From positions 62,001 to 126,000 of the forward strand of contig VMDC01000016.1 in the NCBI GenBank assembly GCA_008081045.1: a stretch of DNA of 64,000 nucleotides. The letters are read 5' to 3'. Below the pieces are notes generated by a model. The model saw nothing but the letters and a program-made list of their open reading frames with translations. It made no database searches and was not told the origin of the DNA. Below, in pieces: positions 45,248 through 56,514 of this stretch. This DNA is from Gammaproteobacteria bacterium. Lineage in GTDB: Bacteria > Pseudomonadota > Gammaproteobacteria > Pseudomonadales > Pseudohongiellaceae. Every line of letters begins with the position of its first letter. The stretch's first letter is position 1. The position numbers and the translations under genes were made by a program.

Positions 45248-45361
45248 TGGTTACCTTTGAGCCAAGTAAAACAAGGCCGAGTATATCGACATCAAGCCTT
45301 TTTTCCCATCGGCCCCAAACGATGGATCAGCCCGCAAGGGCCCCGGATGTGACACTTTCTT

Positions 45362-46657
45362 ATGTGGCGATTGTTCTATAGCCTGCTACTGATATTCTCG
45401 CTCCCTTTTATTGTTCTTCGCCTGTTGATCAGATCAGCTGCTAACCCGGCGTATCGAGCGCGGATTGGCGAACGGTTTTCTTTTTTTGACGCGCCGGAAT
45501 TTGACCGGGCAAACACAACCCTGATTTGGCTGCATGCTGTTTCAGTGGGTGAGACGGTGGCAGCTTTGCCACTGGTAAAATCCCTTCAGGCGAAGCACGC
45601 CAATTTACGATTTGTCATTACCACTACAACGCCGACAGGCTCGGACCGGGTTCGCAGCTTGTTCGGAGAGAGCGTCTTCCACGTGTACGCACCCTATGAT
45701 CTGAACTTCGTGCTGCGCCGCTTCCTGAAGAAGATTCAGCCGGACCTGTTGATACTGATGGAAACCGAACTGTGGCCGAATACGATTGCCGCCTGCCAAC
45801 AGCAGGGGATAAAGATTCTGCTGGCTAATGCCAGGCTGTCTGAAAAATCAGCGCTGGGTTATCGCCGGATCGCATCTCTGTCGCGCCAGATGCTCAGCGC
45901 AGTTGATGCGATTGCCGCACAGTCTCAGCAGGATGTCGAGCGACTGGTCGCTCTCGGTGCCGAGCGCAACTCGACAGCAGTAACCGGAAGCCTGAAGTTC
46001 TATCTGGAGACGGACCCTCATCTGAGTGACCGGAACCACGAAGCCGAGCCTTTTCTTTCTGTTCGGCAGTCGGGGCGCCAGGTCGTTGTGTTTGCCAGCA
46101 CCAGGGAGGGAGAAGAAGCGATTATTCTGCGGGCTCTCAGTGGCCTGATGACGCTCCCGGATGCGCCGCTGTGCCTGCTTATTCCGCGTCATCCGGAACG
46201 GTTCGATCAGGTGGCAGCACTTGCTCGGCAGCAGGGATTTGCAGTTCAGCGCAGGAGCAGTGCTGAAACCATAGCGCCGGAGACACAGATTCTGCTGGGC
46301 GACTCTATGGGTGAGATGATGGATTACTACGGGCTGGGCCATATTGCTTTTGTCGGTGGCAGTCTCGTAGATACCGGATGCCAGAACGTTCTGGAACCTG
46401 CTGCCTGCAGCCTGCCGGTTCTGGTCGGTCCTTCCCAATTTAACTTTGCCAGTATCTGCAGACAGCTTGAAACAGCCGAAGCTCTGTTGACCGTCAAAGA
46501 TGCCGCTGATCTGACACAGCAGCTGCGTCTGCTCTTGGCCGATCCTGAACGAAGAAAGAGAATGGGGGATGCCGGAAAGCAATTGATTCGGTCGAACAGG
46601 ACTGCCCTGCCTCAGGTGGAAGCCAGGGTCGCGGCGCTGTTGGGGCTTGCAGGGTAA
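45362..46657 (+). CDS. waaA: 3-deoxy-D-manno-octulosonic acid (Kdo) transferase
   Basis: Attaches Kdo to lipid IVA at the inner membrane. It has 431 residues. The N-terminal membrane anchor is MWRLFYSLLLIFSLPFIVLR, followed by RIGERFSF. The catalytic Glu64 lies in WLHAVSVGETVAALPLV, with TTTTPTGSDRV, METELWPNTIAACQQQGI and GGSLVDTGCQNVLEPAA further on. Divergent from the FAD oxidoreductase and convergent with pepQ. It completes the set of inner-core genes with waaC and waaF. Confidence 0.95.
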   Translation: MWRLFYSLLLIFSLPFIVLRLLIRSAANPAYRARIGERFSFFDAPEFDRANTTLIWLHAVSVGETVAALPLVKSLQAKHANLRFVITTTTPTGSDRVRSLFGESVFHVYAPYDLNFVLRRFLKKIQPDLLILMETELWPNTIAACQQQGIKILLANARLSEKSALGYRRIASLSRQMLSAVDAIAAQSQQDVERLVALGAERNSTAVTGSLKFYLETDPHLSDRNHEAEPFLSVRQSGRQVVVFASTREGEEAIILRALSGLMTLPDAPLCLLIPRHPERFDQVAALARQQGFAVQRRSSAETIAPETQILLGDSMGEMMDYYGLGHIAFVGGSLVDTGCQNVLEPAACSLPVLVGPSQFNFASICRQLETAEALLTVKDAADLTQQLRLLLADPERRKRMGDAGKQLIRSNRTALPQVEARVAALLGLAG

Positions 46658-46677
46658 CAACGAGGAGCGAAAGCCGC

Positions 46678-47994
46678 TCAGGTGGCAGAAGTCAGATTCT
46701 CTACGCCGTCAGCAGTGACGCAAACATTGTCCTCAATCCGGATTCCGCCCAGGGGATACAGCTGTTCGATGAGGTCCCAATTGTATGTTCCGCTGCGATC
46801 ACTCTGCCGCTCTGTTTCAAGGAGCAGAGGAATAAAGTAGCAACCGGGTTCTATGGTAAACACCATACTCTCAGCGCATTGCCGGGTATGACGCAACATG
46901 GGGGAATGAGCAGGGGGGGCGAGTATGTCGCCGCGCAGATTCTGCTGATGGCCCGCTACATCGTGAACCTGAATACCCAGCAGATGGCCAACCCCGTGGG
47001 GCATAAACCGATGCACAATCTCTTGCTCTAAAAGCTCAGATGCCGTGCCCCGACAGATGGCAACATGGGTTAGCAGTTCGGCGATTTCTGCCAGAGCCGT
47101 GAGATGAAGATCAACATAGGAAAGCCCGGGCCTCACTGTTGCAACCAGCTTGTCCTTTATGGATTTCATCCCGGCTAGCAGGGCGTTGAATACAGGATGT
47201 ATGTCTTTGCTCACTGAAGTCCTGGTGATGTCGGACCCGTACCCACGCACCCGATATCCAGCGTCAATTAATAACACCCTGTTGCCACCTTGATGCTGCC
47301 TGCGCTTGTTCTGATAGTGCAGGATAGCCGCTTTTTCGTTCAGCGCGACAATGTTCGTATAGGGGGTTTCATCTTCCAGAACACCGCAGGTCGTGAGGTA
47401 AGCCATATGGATGTCATATTCCGAGCCTCCCGCCAGAAAGCACTCTCGAGCTGCGCTGTGACCAACCAGGGCCAGCCGGTTTGCGACCCGCAGTTGATCC
47501 AGTTCATAGTCGGTTTTGTAGGCGCGCTGATAATCGAGGCAAGCCAGCAAAGCCTGAGGATTGGTGAGCGCATCGGGTACACCCAAGGCTTCTGCGAGAG
47601 CGCGATGGTTACCCAGAAACGCATAGTTTCCCGCAATCTGTTCAATCAGCGCTGTTTCACTGGTGAGGCGGACCACCTCAAAGCAGTCACCCCAGGCCGG
47701 GTCGGACACAATATCCTGCTCATACCAGTAGTCATCAGGGATGACCTGATAATAAACAGGCTTATGGCCGGGGCGAATGCACAGCATCTGACCTGGCCGG
47801 TTCACGTCAATCCAGTGCAGGAAGTGTCCGTAGGCCTGAAAGGCAATGCCCCGGTCATCGGCGTAATAGTGTTGTTCGCTGCCGCTGTAGAGCAGCACGC
47901 CGTCAGGCGGTTGTTCATCAAAAACACTCAGGAGCGCGCTTTCATAATTCGTCTGAAGCTGGCTCACATGATCTTTATAGCGTGCTGCGATCAC
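46678..47994 (-). CDS. pepQ: Xaa-Pro dipeptidase
   Basis: Cleaves dipeptides with C-terminal proline. It has 438 residues, close to the usual 440, from a GTG at 47994 with AAGGA upstream. The five metal ligands of the pita-bread fold are present: Asp in LLIDAGYRVRGYGSDITRTS (two), His in FMPHGVGHLLGIQVHDV, Glu in FTIEPGCYFIP and Glu in GGIRIEDNVCV. The N-terminal domain HYYADDRGIAFQAYGHFLHW is typical of PepQ rather than PepP. Confidence 0.95.
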   Translation of the reverse strand: MIAARYKDHVSQLQTNYESALLSVFDEQPPDGVLLYSGSEQHYYADDRGIAFQAYGHFLHWIDVNRPGQMLCIRPGHKPVYYQVIPDDYWYEQDIVSDPAWGDCFEVVRLTSETALIEQIAGNYAFLGNHRALAEALGVPDALTNPQALLACLDYQRAYKTDYELDQLRVANRLALVGHSAARECFLAGGSEYDIHMAYLTTCGVLEDETPYTNIVALNEKAAILHYQNKRRQHQGGNRVLLIDAGYRVRGYGSDITRTSVSKDIHPVFNALLAGMKSIKDKLVATVRPGLSYVDLHLTALAEIAELLTHVAICRGTASELLEQEIVHRFMPHGVGHLLGIQVHDVAGHQQNLRGDILAPPAHSPMLRHTRQCAESMVFTIEPGCYFIPLLLETERQSDRSGTYNWDLIEQLYPLGGIRIEDNVCVTADGVENLTSAT

Positions 47995-48138
47995 TGCATA
48001 ATCCTTCGGGAGAGTGGCAAGTCTGACAAAGCAGTTCGCCCAGGGTTTTCTGTTTTATCCACCAAGATAGAATTATACTGAACTCCGACATGCGCGCCAT
48101 GTTGTTCGATGCAGTCTGTACAGTGAGGAAGATAACTG

Positions 48139-48546
48139 ATGCTTTATCCCATGTTTTTCATGGTCATGCTGACTTTTGTGATTTTGCTTTTTACGCTGCG
48201 GATACGCTTGGCTTCCGTTCGCAGAGGTGAGGTGTCACTGAGTTACTATTCCATGTTTCAAGGTGAAGAGATTCCCGATTTGGTCATCAAGACCAGCAGG
48301 AATGTGGCAAACCTCTTTGAAGTGCCTGTACTGTTCTATGCAGCAGGCGTTCTGTACGTTGCCCTTGAAATGTCTGATCCGGTCCCAGTGACACTGGCCT
48401 GGGTATTTGTGACTGCCCGCTTGATTCATACCGGGATACATCTCAGTTACAACAATGTCATGCACAGGCTGATTGTGTTTGGCCTGGGGAATCTGTCGGT
48501 TCTTGGCATGTGGATATCGATAGTGTCATCGGCAGGCGCCGCCTAA
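48139..48546 (+). CDS. MAPEG-family membrane protein
   Basis: A four-helix membrane protein of 135 residues related to microsomal glutathione transferases and FLAP. Signatures are [40 protein letters not shown], and [20 protein letters not shown], with the Arg-His residues of the glutathione-binding face. A GAGGAAG ribosome binding site precedes the ATG. Enzymatic activity of bacterial members is mostly unknown. It lies 22 bases before the YbjQ-family gene. Confidence 0.88.
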   Translation: MLYPMFFMVMLTFVILLFTLRIRLASVRRGEVSLSYYSMFQGEEIPDLVIKTSRNVANLFEVPVLFYAAGVLYVALEMSDPVPVTLAWVFVTARLIHTGIHLSYNNVMHRLIVFGLGNLSVLGMWISIVSSAGAA

Positions 48547-48568
48547 TAAAAGATCAGGAGAGAAAGAG

Positions 48569-48898
48569 ATGATTCGTACAACAACCAATACTCTGGAAGG
48601 CAGGGAGATTGAGGAATATCTCGGTGTGGTGATCGGGGAAGCCATTCTGGGTGCCAATATTTTTAAGGATTTGTTCGGTGCAGTGCGAGACATTGTCGGC
48701 GGTCGGGCAGGAGCCTATGAAGATGAACTTGGCAAAGCCAGAGACATTGCGTTTCAGGAAATGGAACAGGAAGCCGTCATCCTTGGCGCCAACGCGGTCA
48801 TTGGCATCGATATTGACTACGAGGTAGTTGGCCAGAACGGCGGTATGATGATGGTAAGTGTGAGCGGCACCGCGGTTAAAGTGAAACCCAAGCAGTAA
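48569..48898 (+). CDS. YbjQ/UPF0145 family protein
   Basis: A protein of 109 residues with the YbjQ pattern: [20 protein letters not shown] at the start, then [20 protein letters not shown], and [33 protein letters not shown]. The family forms pentameric beta assemblies and is annotated as possibly heavy-metal-binding; function is unknown. AGGAGAGAAAG upstream of the ATG serves as ribosome binding site. Probably co-transcribed with the MAPEG gene. Confidence 0.9.
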   Translation: MIRTTTNTLEGREIEEYLGVVIGEAILGANIFKDLFGAVRDIVGGRAGAYEDELGKARDIAFQEMEQEAVILGANAVIGIDIDYEVVGQNGGMMMVSVSGTAVKVKPKQ

Positions 48899-49289
48899 AT
48901 ATTCGCGAAAATTGCGAATCCGTGCCTCTGATTTCGGGTCTGGTCCGGCATCCGGGTTCTCACCATTGGACGAGCTACTGCTCGAACGCCCTTTCATCAG
49001 CAGGCTGGCTCACTCCCCACCGAGGCGCTATGGGTTTATTGCGCCGCGCTGCCGGCGGGCGCACTCAATACAGAGAGTTTTTCGAATCCGGCTTCGACGC
49101 AGTCCGTGCCAGCGCGTTGCTCAGAAATCTCGGGGCGGAAGGCAGCATCCTGTCTGCTCGCTCTTACCGGTGAAAAGGAAAAGAGATTTGGTGCAGCGAT
49201 TTACTGGCTTTTTGCCAATCTGAGGCGTAGGGGCCTTGCTCATGAAGTGCCAGGCGCAGACCGGGGCTGACCGGATACTGAAGCAGGCT
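48899..49289. other. Gene-free interval between ybjQ-type gene and gcvP
   Basis: About 390 bases. A short hairpin ATTCGC-gaaaatt-GCGAAT (48901-48919) follows directly after the YbjQ-type stop, without a clear T tail. Open frames of 80-100 codons occur here, but they have no ribosome binding site or recognisable similarity. I see no tRNA or known RNA in it. Confidence 0.5.
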
Positions 49290-49314
49290 CTGCCTCACGC
49301 TCACTGTGAGGCAG
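49290..49314. repeat. Nine-base-pair hairpin across the gcvP stop codon
   Basis: CTGCCTCAC (49290-49298), loop GCTCACT, GTGAGGCAG (49306-49314). The gcvP stop codon lies in the loop. It lacks a T run on either strand, so it is not a standard intrinsic terminator; it may stabilise the 3' end of the gcvTHP transcript. Confidence 0.5.
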
Positions 49315-52234
49315 AAACTTCTTCGTAGTTTTCAATGGCGGGGCAGGCACAGAACAGATTCCTGTCCCCATAAACATTGTCAATGCGATTGACGCTTGGC
49401 CAGTATTTGGATTCGACCGGTCCGCCCATGGGGTTGATGCCCTGTGCTTTGGTGTATGGCCGCTGCCAGTCGTCATCAAGCAAATCTTCGATAGTATGCG
49501 GCGCATTCTTCAAAGGGTTATTTTCAGCATCGATCTGGCCCGCCTCAACCTGAGCGATTTCCTCACGAATTTTGACCATGGCCTCAATAAACCTGTCCAG
49601 CTCTTCTTTCGATTCACTCTCTGTAGGTTCTATCATCAGCGTGCCCGCCACCGGGAATGACATGGTGGGCGCATGGAAGCCGAAATCCATCAGCCGCTTG
49701 GCGACATCTTCTTCGGTGATTCCAGAGGCCTGTTTTAACGGGCGCATGTCGATGATGCACTCGTGGGCAACCATGCCCCCACGTCCTGTGTACAGCACTG
49801 GAAAATGAGGCGCCAGTTTCGCGGCAATGTAGTTGGCGCTCAGAATGGCAACCTGAGTCGCTTTCAGCAATCCTTCAGCTCCCATCATTGTGATGTACAT
49901 CCAGGAGATTGGCAGAATTCCGCAGCTGCCCCATGGGGCCGCCGAGACGGCGCTGTTGCCGGAATTGGGGCCTTCGAGTTCAATCAGGGAATGGTTGGCC
50001 AGATAAGGGGCCAGGTGTGACTTTACACCAATGGGTCCCATGCCGGGCCCGCCACCCCCATGAGGAATGCAGAATGTTTTATGCAGGTTGACGTGAGAAA
50101 CGTCTGCCCCGATCTCGGCTGGCTTGGCAACAGCGACCTGGGCATTCAGGTTTGCTCCGTCCATATACACCTGCCCCCCGTGCTTATGGACGGTCTGACA
50201 GATATCTTTCACCGCCTCCTCATAAACTCCATGAGTTGACGGATAGGTAATCATCAAAGCGGCCAGAGTCTCGGTATGCTCCTCGGCTTTCTTTGTCAGG
50301 TCATCCAGATCGATATTGCCGTCCTCGTCACAGGCTACCAGTACAACCTGCATGCCGATCATCTGCGCGCTGGCCGGATTAGTGCCATGGGCTGAGGTAG
50401 GGATCAGGCATATATTGCGTTCTTGTTCGCCTTGCGCATCAAGATACTTTCGAATCGCCAGCAGGCCCGCATATTCACCCTGAGCGCCAGAGTTAGGTTG
50501 CATGCTGATTGCATCGAACCCCGTGATTTCTCGCAGCATGGCTTCCAGTCCGCTTATCATTTCCTGATAGCCTTGCATCTGAGAAAGCGGTGTGAACGGG
50601 TGAGGCTTTGAAAATTCCGGCCAGGTTACCGGTATCATTTCTGCAGCGGCATTGAGCTTCATGGTGCAGGAGCCCAGCGCGATCATCGAATGGGTCAGGG
50701 AGATGTCCTTGTTTTCCAGCTTCTTCAGGTAGCGCATCATGTCTGTTTCGCTGTGGTAGCGGTTAAAAACAGGATGGGTCAGGAATGGCGTCTTGCGCTG
50801 AAGGCCAGAGGGTATGACCGACTTTATCTGCCCGGATTCGATTTGCTTGTCGATCTCCGATACAGAAAGTGACTCTCCGCCAGTGCCCAGAACAATTCGC
50901 CAGAGGGTGTGGATCTCGTCCTCGCTGGTACATTCATCCAGGCTGATGCCAATCGTCTGGTGGCTCGCGATACGGTCAAGACGCAGATTGACAGAAGCGT
51001 CGGATGCGCGCTGCGCTATCTGCATGGCTTGATCTTCGCTGACTTCCAATGTCAGCGTGTCGAAATAGGTCTCATTCGCCAGAGAGATTCCCTGGCTTTT
51101 CAGCCCATACGCCAGAATCGCAGTTAAGCGGTGAATTCGGCTGGCGATGCGTTTGATTCCCTCGGGTCCGTGATACATGGCATAGAAACCCGCTATATTG
51201 GCAAGCAGAACCTGTGCCGTGCAGATGTTGCTATTGGCTTTCTCACGGCGGATATGCTGTTCGCGGGTCTGCAGCGCCATGCGATAGGCCTGCTTGCCTC
51301 GTCCATCTTTGGAGACTCCGATGATCCGCCCTGGCACAGCCCTCTTGTAATCATCACGTGTTGCGAAGTAGGCCGCATGGGGGCCACCATAGCCCATTGG
51401 CACCCCGAAACGCTGGGTGCTTCCGAGGACGACATCAGCGCCCATTTCTCCGGGCGGCTTGAGCAAGGCCAGGCTCATCAGATCAGCCGCCACCAGGGCA
51501 ATGGCTTTGTGCTCATGGAGCTTCTCGGTTGCCGTGCTGAGATCGTTGAAGTCGCCCAGCATAGAAGGATACTGAAAGAGGGCTCCGAACAGCTCTGAGC
51601 AATCGACTTGTTCGAAGTTGCCTATTATCAGCTCAAATCCAAAACACGCTGCGCGGGTTTTCAGAACATCGATAGTCTGCGGGAAGCAGGCGGCATCCAC
51701 GTAGAACTTGTTGGCGCCGCGATTCTTGCTTACCCGCTTGGCAAGCGCCATGCCTTCGGCCGCTGCCGTTGCTTCGTCGAGTAACGAGGCGTTTGCCAGT
51801 TCCATGCCGGTGAGATCCAGAACCATTTGCTGGTAGTTCAGCAAACTTTCCAGTCGACCCTGGGAAATCTCTGGCTGGTAGGGTGTATAGGCGGTATACC
51901 AACCCGGATTCTCCAGCACATTTCTGAGAATGACATTGGGAGTCAGCGTGTCGTAGTAGCCCAGCCCGATAAAGGAACGGCTGTGCTGATTTTTGCCGGC
52001 AAGCTGTTTGAGCGCAGTCAGTGCAGTGTCCTCATTCATTGCAGCAGGCAAACTGAGTGGCTCATCAAGCGCAATGGCAGCGGGGACGGTTTTTTCAACC
52101 AGCCTTTCCAGAGAGTCGAGGCCCAACTCATGGAGCATACGGTTAATGCTTTCGGCGTCTGGGCCGATGTGGCGCCCGATAAATTCGTTTTGATGCTGCA
52201 AGGATTCAAGACTGGGGGGCTGCTTAGGGTGCAT
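49301..52234 (-). CDS. gcvP: Glycine dehydrogenase (decarboxylating), P protein
   Basis: PLP enzyme of the glycine cleavage system; it decarboxylates glycine and passes the aminomethyl group to lipoyl-GcvH. It has 977 residues, the full-length fused form. The N-terminal half starts [20 protein letters not shown] and contains [20 protein letters not shown]. The C-terminal half contains the PLP lysine in [20 protein letters not shown]. It follows gcvT and gcvH on the same strand, with 93 bases after gcvH. Confidence 0.97.
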   Translation of the reverse strand: MHPKQPPSLESLQHQNEFIGRHIGPDAESINRMLHELGLDSLERLVEKTVPAAIALDEPLSLPAAMNEDTALTALKQLAGKNQHSRSFIGLGYYDTLTPNVILRNVLENPGWYTAYTPYQPEISQGRLESLLNYQQMVLDLTGMELANASLLDEATAAAEGMALAKRVSKNRGANKFYVDAACFPQTIDVLKTRAACFGFELIIGNFEQVDCSELFGALFQYPSMLGDFNDLSTATEKLHEHKAIALVAADLMSLALLKPPGEMGADVVLGSTQRFGVPMGYGGPHAAYFATRDDYKRAVPGRIIGVSKDGRGKQAYRMALQTREQHIRREKANSNICTAQVLLANIAGFYAMYHGPEGIKRIASRIHRLTAILAYGLKSQGISLANETYFDTLTLEVSEDQAMQIAQRASDASVNLRLDRIASHQTIGISLDECTSEDEIHTLWRIVLGTGGESLSVSEIDKQIESGQIKSVIPSGLQRKTPFLTHPVFNRYHSETDMMRYLKKLENKDISLTHSMIALGSCTMKLNAAAEMIPVTWPEFSKPHPFTPLSQMQGYQEMISGLEAMLREITGFDAISMQPNSGAQGEYAGLLAIRKYLDAQGEQERNICLIPTSAHGTNPASAQMIGMQVVLVACDEDGNIDLDDLTKKAEEHTETLAALMITYPSTHGVYEEAVKDICQTVHKHGGQVYMDGANLNAQVAVAKPAEIGADVSHVNLHKTFCIPHGGGGPGMGPIGVKSHLAPYLANHSLIELEGPNSGNSAVSAAPWGSCGILPISWMYITMMGAEGLLKATQVAILSANYIAAKLAPHFPVLYTGRGGMVAHECIIDMRPLKQASGITEEDVAKRLMDFGFHAPTMSFPVAGTLMIEPTESESKEELDRFIEAMVKIREEIAQVEAGQIDAENNPLKNAPHTIEDLLDDDWQRPYTKAQGINPMGGPVESKYWPSVNRIDNVYGDRNLFCACPAIENYEEVSASQ

Positions 52235-52327
52235 TGGGTCTCACTTTGGCTTGGTTAGTGACGGAGGAGGGCTTTTGGGTGCGATGCACCCCGGCTTCTG
52301 ACGCTGACGGGTTTCGGCGCTCGAAGC

Positions 52328-52717
52328 CTAGTCGTCGTCACAATGGTCTGCATAGGCATCAGCGTCCATGAGCTCGTCCAGCTCAGCTTCATCGCTGATG
52401 GCGATTTTGAAAAACCAGCCATTGTCATAGGGGCTGGCATTCACCGTTTCCGGGGCATCCAGCAGGGCCTCATTGATCTCGGTGACTTCGCCGCTCAGCG
52501 GGCTGTAGACGTCGGATGCCGCTTTCACAGACTCCACTACGGCCACTTCCTCTTTGGCGTTCACAGTGGCTCCGAGCTCCGGGAGTTCAACGAACACGAT
52601 GTCGCCGAGCGCTTCCTGAGCGTGATCACTGATGCCGACGGTTGCGACACCATTGTCGTCAACACTGACCCATTCATGAGATTCAGCGTATCTTAAATCT
52701 TCAATGATTTTGCTCAA
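52328..52717 (-). CDS. gcvH: Glycine cleavage system H protein
   Basis: Lipoyl-carrying shuttle protein of 129 residues, the standard length. It starts from a TTG at 52717 with GAGGG eight bases upstream. The lipoylation site is Lys65 in [14 protein letters not shown], with [20 protein letters not shown] in front and [10 protein letters not shown] behind. It lies 47 bases after gcvT and before gcvP. Confidence 0.96.
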   Translation of the reverse strand: MSKIIEDLRYAESHEWVSVDDNGVATVGISDHAQEALGDIVFVELPELGATVNAKEEVAVVESVKAASDVYSPLSGEVTEINEALLDAPETVNASPYDNGWFFKIAISDEAELDELMDADAYADHCDDD

Positions 52718-52764
52718 TGGGAGGGCCCTCTGCGCTTGGCATCTGTTGAGACAGATTGCCTGAT

Positions 52765-53853
52765 TTACTCAAATACTTTTTTGCCGAACCTGACGAAATT
52801 GGGCTGTACGATCCGGACCTCTGTAGCGCTTCCGCGCATGTCGACCTGACAGGTCGTACTACCCATAGGAATTCTAGCTAAAGCGATAGAATGCTTCAAT
52901 GTGGGGGAGTAACTGCCGCTGGTAATCTGCCCTTCGCCTCGGTCGGTAGACACTGTCTGGCCGGCGCGCAGAACGCCGCGCCCCTGAAGGACTAATCCGA
53001 CCAGCTCCGGCAAATTGCCCTGCGCCTGCGCCGCCAGGTCATCAGTTACGGCCGCTCGGCCGATGAAATCACGGTCGGCGGGTTCAAAGGCAATGGTCTG
53101 GGCCATGTTGGAAACAACTGGCGAGGTGGACTCATCCATGTCCTGGCCGTACAGGTTCATGCCTGCTTCCAGACGCAGTGTGTCCCGGGCCCCCAGGCCT
53201 ACCGGCTTTACCTCTGCTGCCAGCAGCTGCTCCCAGAGTTCCGCGGCATCTTCAGCGGGGACAATGAACTCCACCCCCTTCTCTCCCGTATATCCAGTCC
53301 GAGCAACGAACCAGTCACCGAGCTCTGCGCCTCTGAAATTTTTCAGTCCAGCGACGGCCTCGCCTTTTGTCTGATCCAGCAAGGCGGCGGCCGTCTCAAT
53401 TGAGGAAGGTCCATGGACGGCAAGAATGGCCAGATCCGGCCGTTCGGTGACCGCGACCTCGAACCCATCAGTCTGCGAGTTCATCCAGGCCAGGTCTTTG
53501 TCACGGGTCGCGCAATTCACCACGATGCGATACCCAAAGCTCATGCGGTAGACAATCAGATCATCAATGACCCCGCCATCCGTTCGCAGCATGGCACTGT
53601 AGAGAGCTTGCCCCGGCTCTTTCAGCCTGGCAACGTCATTAGCGAGCAGATGGCGCAGGTACTGCTGCGCTTCAGTCCCGCTCACATCGACGACGGTCAT
53701 ATGGGATACATCAAATACGCCTGCCGCGTGACGAACCTGGTTGTGTTCCTCAATCTGTGAGCCATAATTGATCGGCATGTCCCAACCGGCGAAGTCGACA
53801 ATTTTCGCGCCGGCGTTGAGGTGTTGCTGATAAAGCGGAGTGCGTTTTCCCAC
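52765..53853 (-). CDS. gcvT: Glycine cleavage system aminomethyltransferase (T protein)
   Basis: Transfers the aminomethyl carbon to tetrahydrofolate. It has 362 residues from a GTG at 53853; an in-frame TGA lies 33 bases upstream, which limits other choices, and no strong ribosome binding site is seen. Signatures are [48 protein letters not shown] and [20 protein letters not shown]. First gene of gcvT-gcvH-gcvP. I looked for a glycine riboswitch in the upstream 230 bases and did not recognise one. Confidence 0.96.
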   Translation of the reverse strand: MGKRTPLYQQHLNAGAKIVDFAGWDMPINYGSQIEEHNQVRHAAGVFDVSHMTVVDVSGTEAQQYLRHLLANDVARLKEPGQALYSAMLRTDGGVIDDLIVYRMSFGYRIVVNCATRDKDLAWMNSQTDGFEVAVTERPDLAILAVHGPSSIETAAALLDQTKGEAVAGLKNFRGAELGDWFVARTGYTGEKGVEFIVPAEDAAELWEQLLAAEVKPVGLGARDTLRLEAGMNLYGQDMDESTSPVVSNMAQTIAFEPADRDFIGRAAVTDDLAAQAQGNLPELVGLVLQGRGVLRAGQTVSTDRGEGQITSGSYSPTLKHSIALARIPMGSTTCQVDMRGSATEVRIVQPNFVRFGKKVFE

Positions 53854-54085
53854 GGCAGGAGGCCCGAGATTGTTTAGTGAGGGTCATTTTACCTGTCTGT
53901 CAGGGGCAATGACAGCGTTCCGGGATAACCGAGCTGAAGTGCCTGACGCAAATCACAACAGCTTCCCGGCAGAGCATCTTTCCCCGCCGGACTGAGCTGC
54001 ACTGGACAATGGGATCTGCCGCAGTGACCGGTGCCGCAGAAGTGACGCGTTAGTGGCCGGTGAGCGAGGGCCGCTGAAAGTGTGG

Positions 54086-56332
54086 TCAGGGTTGCCAGGC
54101 GTAACTGAATTTCGCGAAAAATGTGCGGTTGGTGCGGTAGAGGCTGTCCTGACTGTCGTCCTGAAATCCTGCATCGGAATAACCCAGAAAGAAACGGGTC
54201 GCGGCGTTGACCCGATAACTGTAGAGCAGTTGAGAGGTCAGTTCTCTGTTACGGCTTTGTACAGGGAAGGTATAGAGATCCTGATTTCGCTCCCGGTCAT
54301 CCTGTTGCACGATGACCCTCAGAAAACTGCGGTTATTGAACTGATAGGTTGTCCGGAAATTGGTCAGTTCAGCAGTAAACAGGCGGCCGCCGTCGACGTC
54401 AAAATTCTGAATGGTGTGCTCAAGGTCAATCTGGAGATGACGGCCGAACTGATAGCGAATCTCTGGCCGGACCCGTCTCGAGTGACCTAACCGTGTGTTG
54501 GCAAAATCCACCACGTCTTCTACCCGAATGTTTATGCCGAGCTGGAGATTGGGCGCCGGGGAGAAACTGAGGTTGAGGTTGTTGAATTGTTCGTCGAAGT
54601 ACTGCCCGTTCCAGTAGGTTTTGCTACCGCCAAACAGACCAAATAAAGATGACTGCAGTGGCCCGTTCATGTTCAGAAAGAATTCGGTTTCTTCCTCAAG
54701 CAGCAGCCCTGACTGGTCTTCTGTCCGATCATAGTCAGCGGCAAAGCGAATGCGGTTGAAGAAGCTGTCGCCGCTCCACCACCAGGTATGCCCGATGGTT
54801 GCAACCTGATAGATATAGTCTACCCGGTTGATGAAGCCCAGATCAGCGCGAAAGTCTTTTCCCCAATCGTAGTGTCCGAAACGCCAGTCCCAGTTGCGAT
54901 CGTTGTGCTGATATTCGATGACCAGACTGTTGTCGCTGAGCTCTGCGTCCTGACCAAAATTGTCCTGAATCTGCTGGGGATATTGGGATTCAGAGTGCAT
55001 TGCCTGAAGGTAAACGGTGTCCTGTTCCGTTGGCCGTAATGTGGTGTCGAGGCTGCTGACCCGGTTACGATATCCGTTGCCCTCGCGGTTTGTAACCAGT
55101 GCGCCAACGGTCGAATTCTGGAAAATATCAAAGCGGTAGCGGGCGATGGCCACATCGCTCTTCTCATCTGCGAGCGTTGCAATTCTTGAGCTGAGGCTCC
55201 GCGGCACGATAAAGCTGGTGCTCTCATCGTTGGCTGCCAGAAATCCGAACGTGTGAGGACCATTTTTGCCGGTTATTTTGGCACCGTGTTCCGGGCTGGC
55301 GATATTGCGTGTGTAAACCAGATTGCGGAACGTGTCGAAGTAGTCGGCGCCATCAAGAAAAAAAGTCCTTCTCTCCGGGAAAAACAGGCTGAAAGTCTGA
55401 TTGATGTCCAACTGCGCCACATCGGCCTCGACTTGAGAAAAGTCCGGGTTGAGGGTCGCATTCAAGTACGTATCCTGCGTAATTCCCCAACGCAAATCGA
55501 AGCTGCCCTGCGGATCGGGATCTCCTCCGCGCCATTCGCCGTCGGCCGGATTCCGAGTCTCTGATGAGGCAGCAACCAGTGTCGGTATGGCGACGACGTT
55601 GATGCCCGGTTCAAGATCAGAAAAACCATCGGCTTTGGAGATCTGGCAAAGGTAACAGGAAACGTTTCGGTCAACCGGGACGACCGAAAGGCTGGTTTCT
55701 CGGTCTCTGGGATAATAGCGCAGTAAATTGAGCCCCCAGGTTTGCGGGCCGTCTTGAGGCGAGAACCTCAGCTGTTTGAGCGGAATCGCCATCTCAACGA
55801 GGTAGCCTGATTCGGTGATTTGTCCGGCACTGTCCCAAATGGCATCCCAGGCCTCGTCTGTGCGTTGATTAACATCATCAAAAATATCGTCTGCCTGAAC
55901 GCCCAGCGGGTTCACATAAAACTCGAAGGCCCTGCGTTCATCGTTAAATGTGTCCAGAATGACTGCGACCCAGTCATCATCCCAGAGCAGGTCCCGGTCC
56001 CGATAAAAAGCGCGGATCTGTTTAGGCCTCGGGTCTTCAGCGATGAATGCCACATAAAGCGTCTCGCCGTCTTCCATCACGAGCCCTTCGGTTGCGACCT
56101 CGGCCGGCAGGTTTTCTCCGGGTTCTGTCTCCACAGTAATACTGATTGACAGAGCGTCAGCCCATTCCTGCGCGGCCATTTCTCCATCGATCACCGGTTT
56201 TGATGTTGTCCGGGGAATCTCGTATTGACTCTGAGCCAGAGAAATCTGAGCAAACAGTCCGGCAATGACAACGGCGATCAGGTGACTGCGCCTCGCTCGC
56301 AGAAAGGCTGGGTTTTGGGGCAACAAAGTCAT
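54086..56332 (-). CDS. DUF5916 outer-membrane protein with CBM9-like N-terminal domain
   Basis: A protein of 748 residues from the ATG at 56332. A signal peptide (HLIAVVIAGLFAQISLAQSQ) precedes a carbohydrate-binding family 9-like beta domain (PVIDGEMAAQEWADA; LYVAFIAEDPRPKQIRAFYR; DDDWVAVILDTFNDERRAFE). A long region of antiparallel strands follows (NPDFSQVEADVAQLDINQTF; FPERRTFFLDGADYF) and ends in aromatic-terminated strands, NRTFFAKFSYAWQP, as in a beta barrel. The family occurs near outer-membrane and peptidase functions; its activity is unknown. An upstream in-frame start at 56527 would add 65 unlikely residues. Confidence 0.85.
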   Translation of the reverse strand: MTLLPQNPAFLRARRSHLIAVVIAGLFAQISLAQSQYEIPRTTSKPVIDGEMAAQEWADALSISITVETEPGENLPAEVATEGLVMEDGETLYVAFIAEDPRPKQIRAFYRDRDLLWDDDWVAVILDTFNDERRAFEFYVNPLGVQADDIFDDVNQRTDEAWDAIWDSAGQITESGYLVEMAIPLKQLRFSPQDGPQTWGLNLLRYYPRDRETSLSVVPVDRNVSCYLCQISKADGFSDLEPGINVVAIPTLVAASSETRNPADGEWRGGDPDPQGSFDLRWGITQDTYLNATLNPDFSQVEADVAQLDINQTFSLFFPERRTFFLDGADYFDTFRNLVYTRNIASPEHGAKITGKNGPHTFGFLAANDESTSFIVPRSLSSRIATLADEKSDVAIARYRFDIFQNSTVGALVTNREGNGYRNRVSSLDTTLRPTEQDTVYLQAMHSESQYPQQIQDNFGQDAELSDNSLVIEYQHNDRNWDWRFGHYDWGKDFRADLGFINRVDYIYQVATIGHTWWWSGDSFFNRIRFAADYDRTEDQSGLLLEEETEFFLNMNGPLQSSLFGLFGGSKTYWNGQYFDEQFNNLNLSFSPAPNLQLGINIRVEDVVDFANTRLGHSRRVRPEIRYQFGRHLQIDLEHTIQNFDVDGGRLFTAELTNFRTTYQFNNRSFLRVIVQQDDRERNQDLYTFPVQSRNRELTSQLLYSYRVNAATRFFLGYSDAGFQDDSQDSLYRTNRTFFAKFSYAWQP

Positions 56333-56514
56333 AAAAACAGGCTTTGAGTTAGAGGGTTCAACCGGTTGGATCTCTTGAAGTAAATTGCTACTTGACTGCA
56401 GATTGCACGGTAGGTGAGACCCGGTGCCGATGGGACACCGCCCGAGAGCCGCCGGTGTCGCTGACCGGACTGCGCAGCAGACCGGCTCAGACCACTTAGC
56501 TTCCGCTGCGGTGA

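Noticed and set aside
48912-49223. Open frames of 80-100 codons after the YbjQ-type gene
   Set aside because: No ribosome binding site, unusual composition (Arg/Ser/His-rich) and no recognisable similarity; probably chance frames in GC-rich DNA.
53854-54085. Glycine riboswitch upstream of gcvT
   Set aside because: The conserved core elements were not found; only a six-pair hairpin CTGTCA/TGACAG (53897-53915) without a T tail is present.
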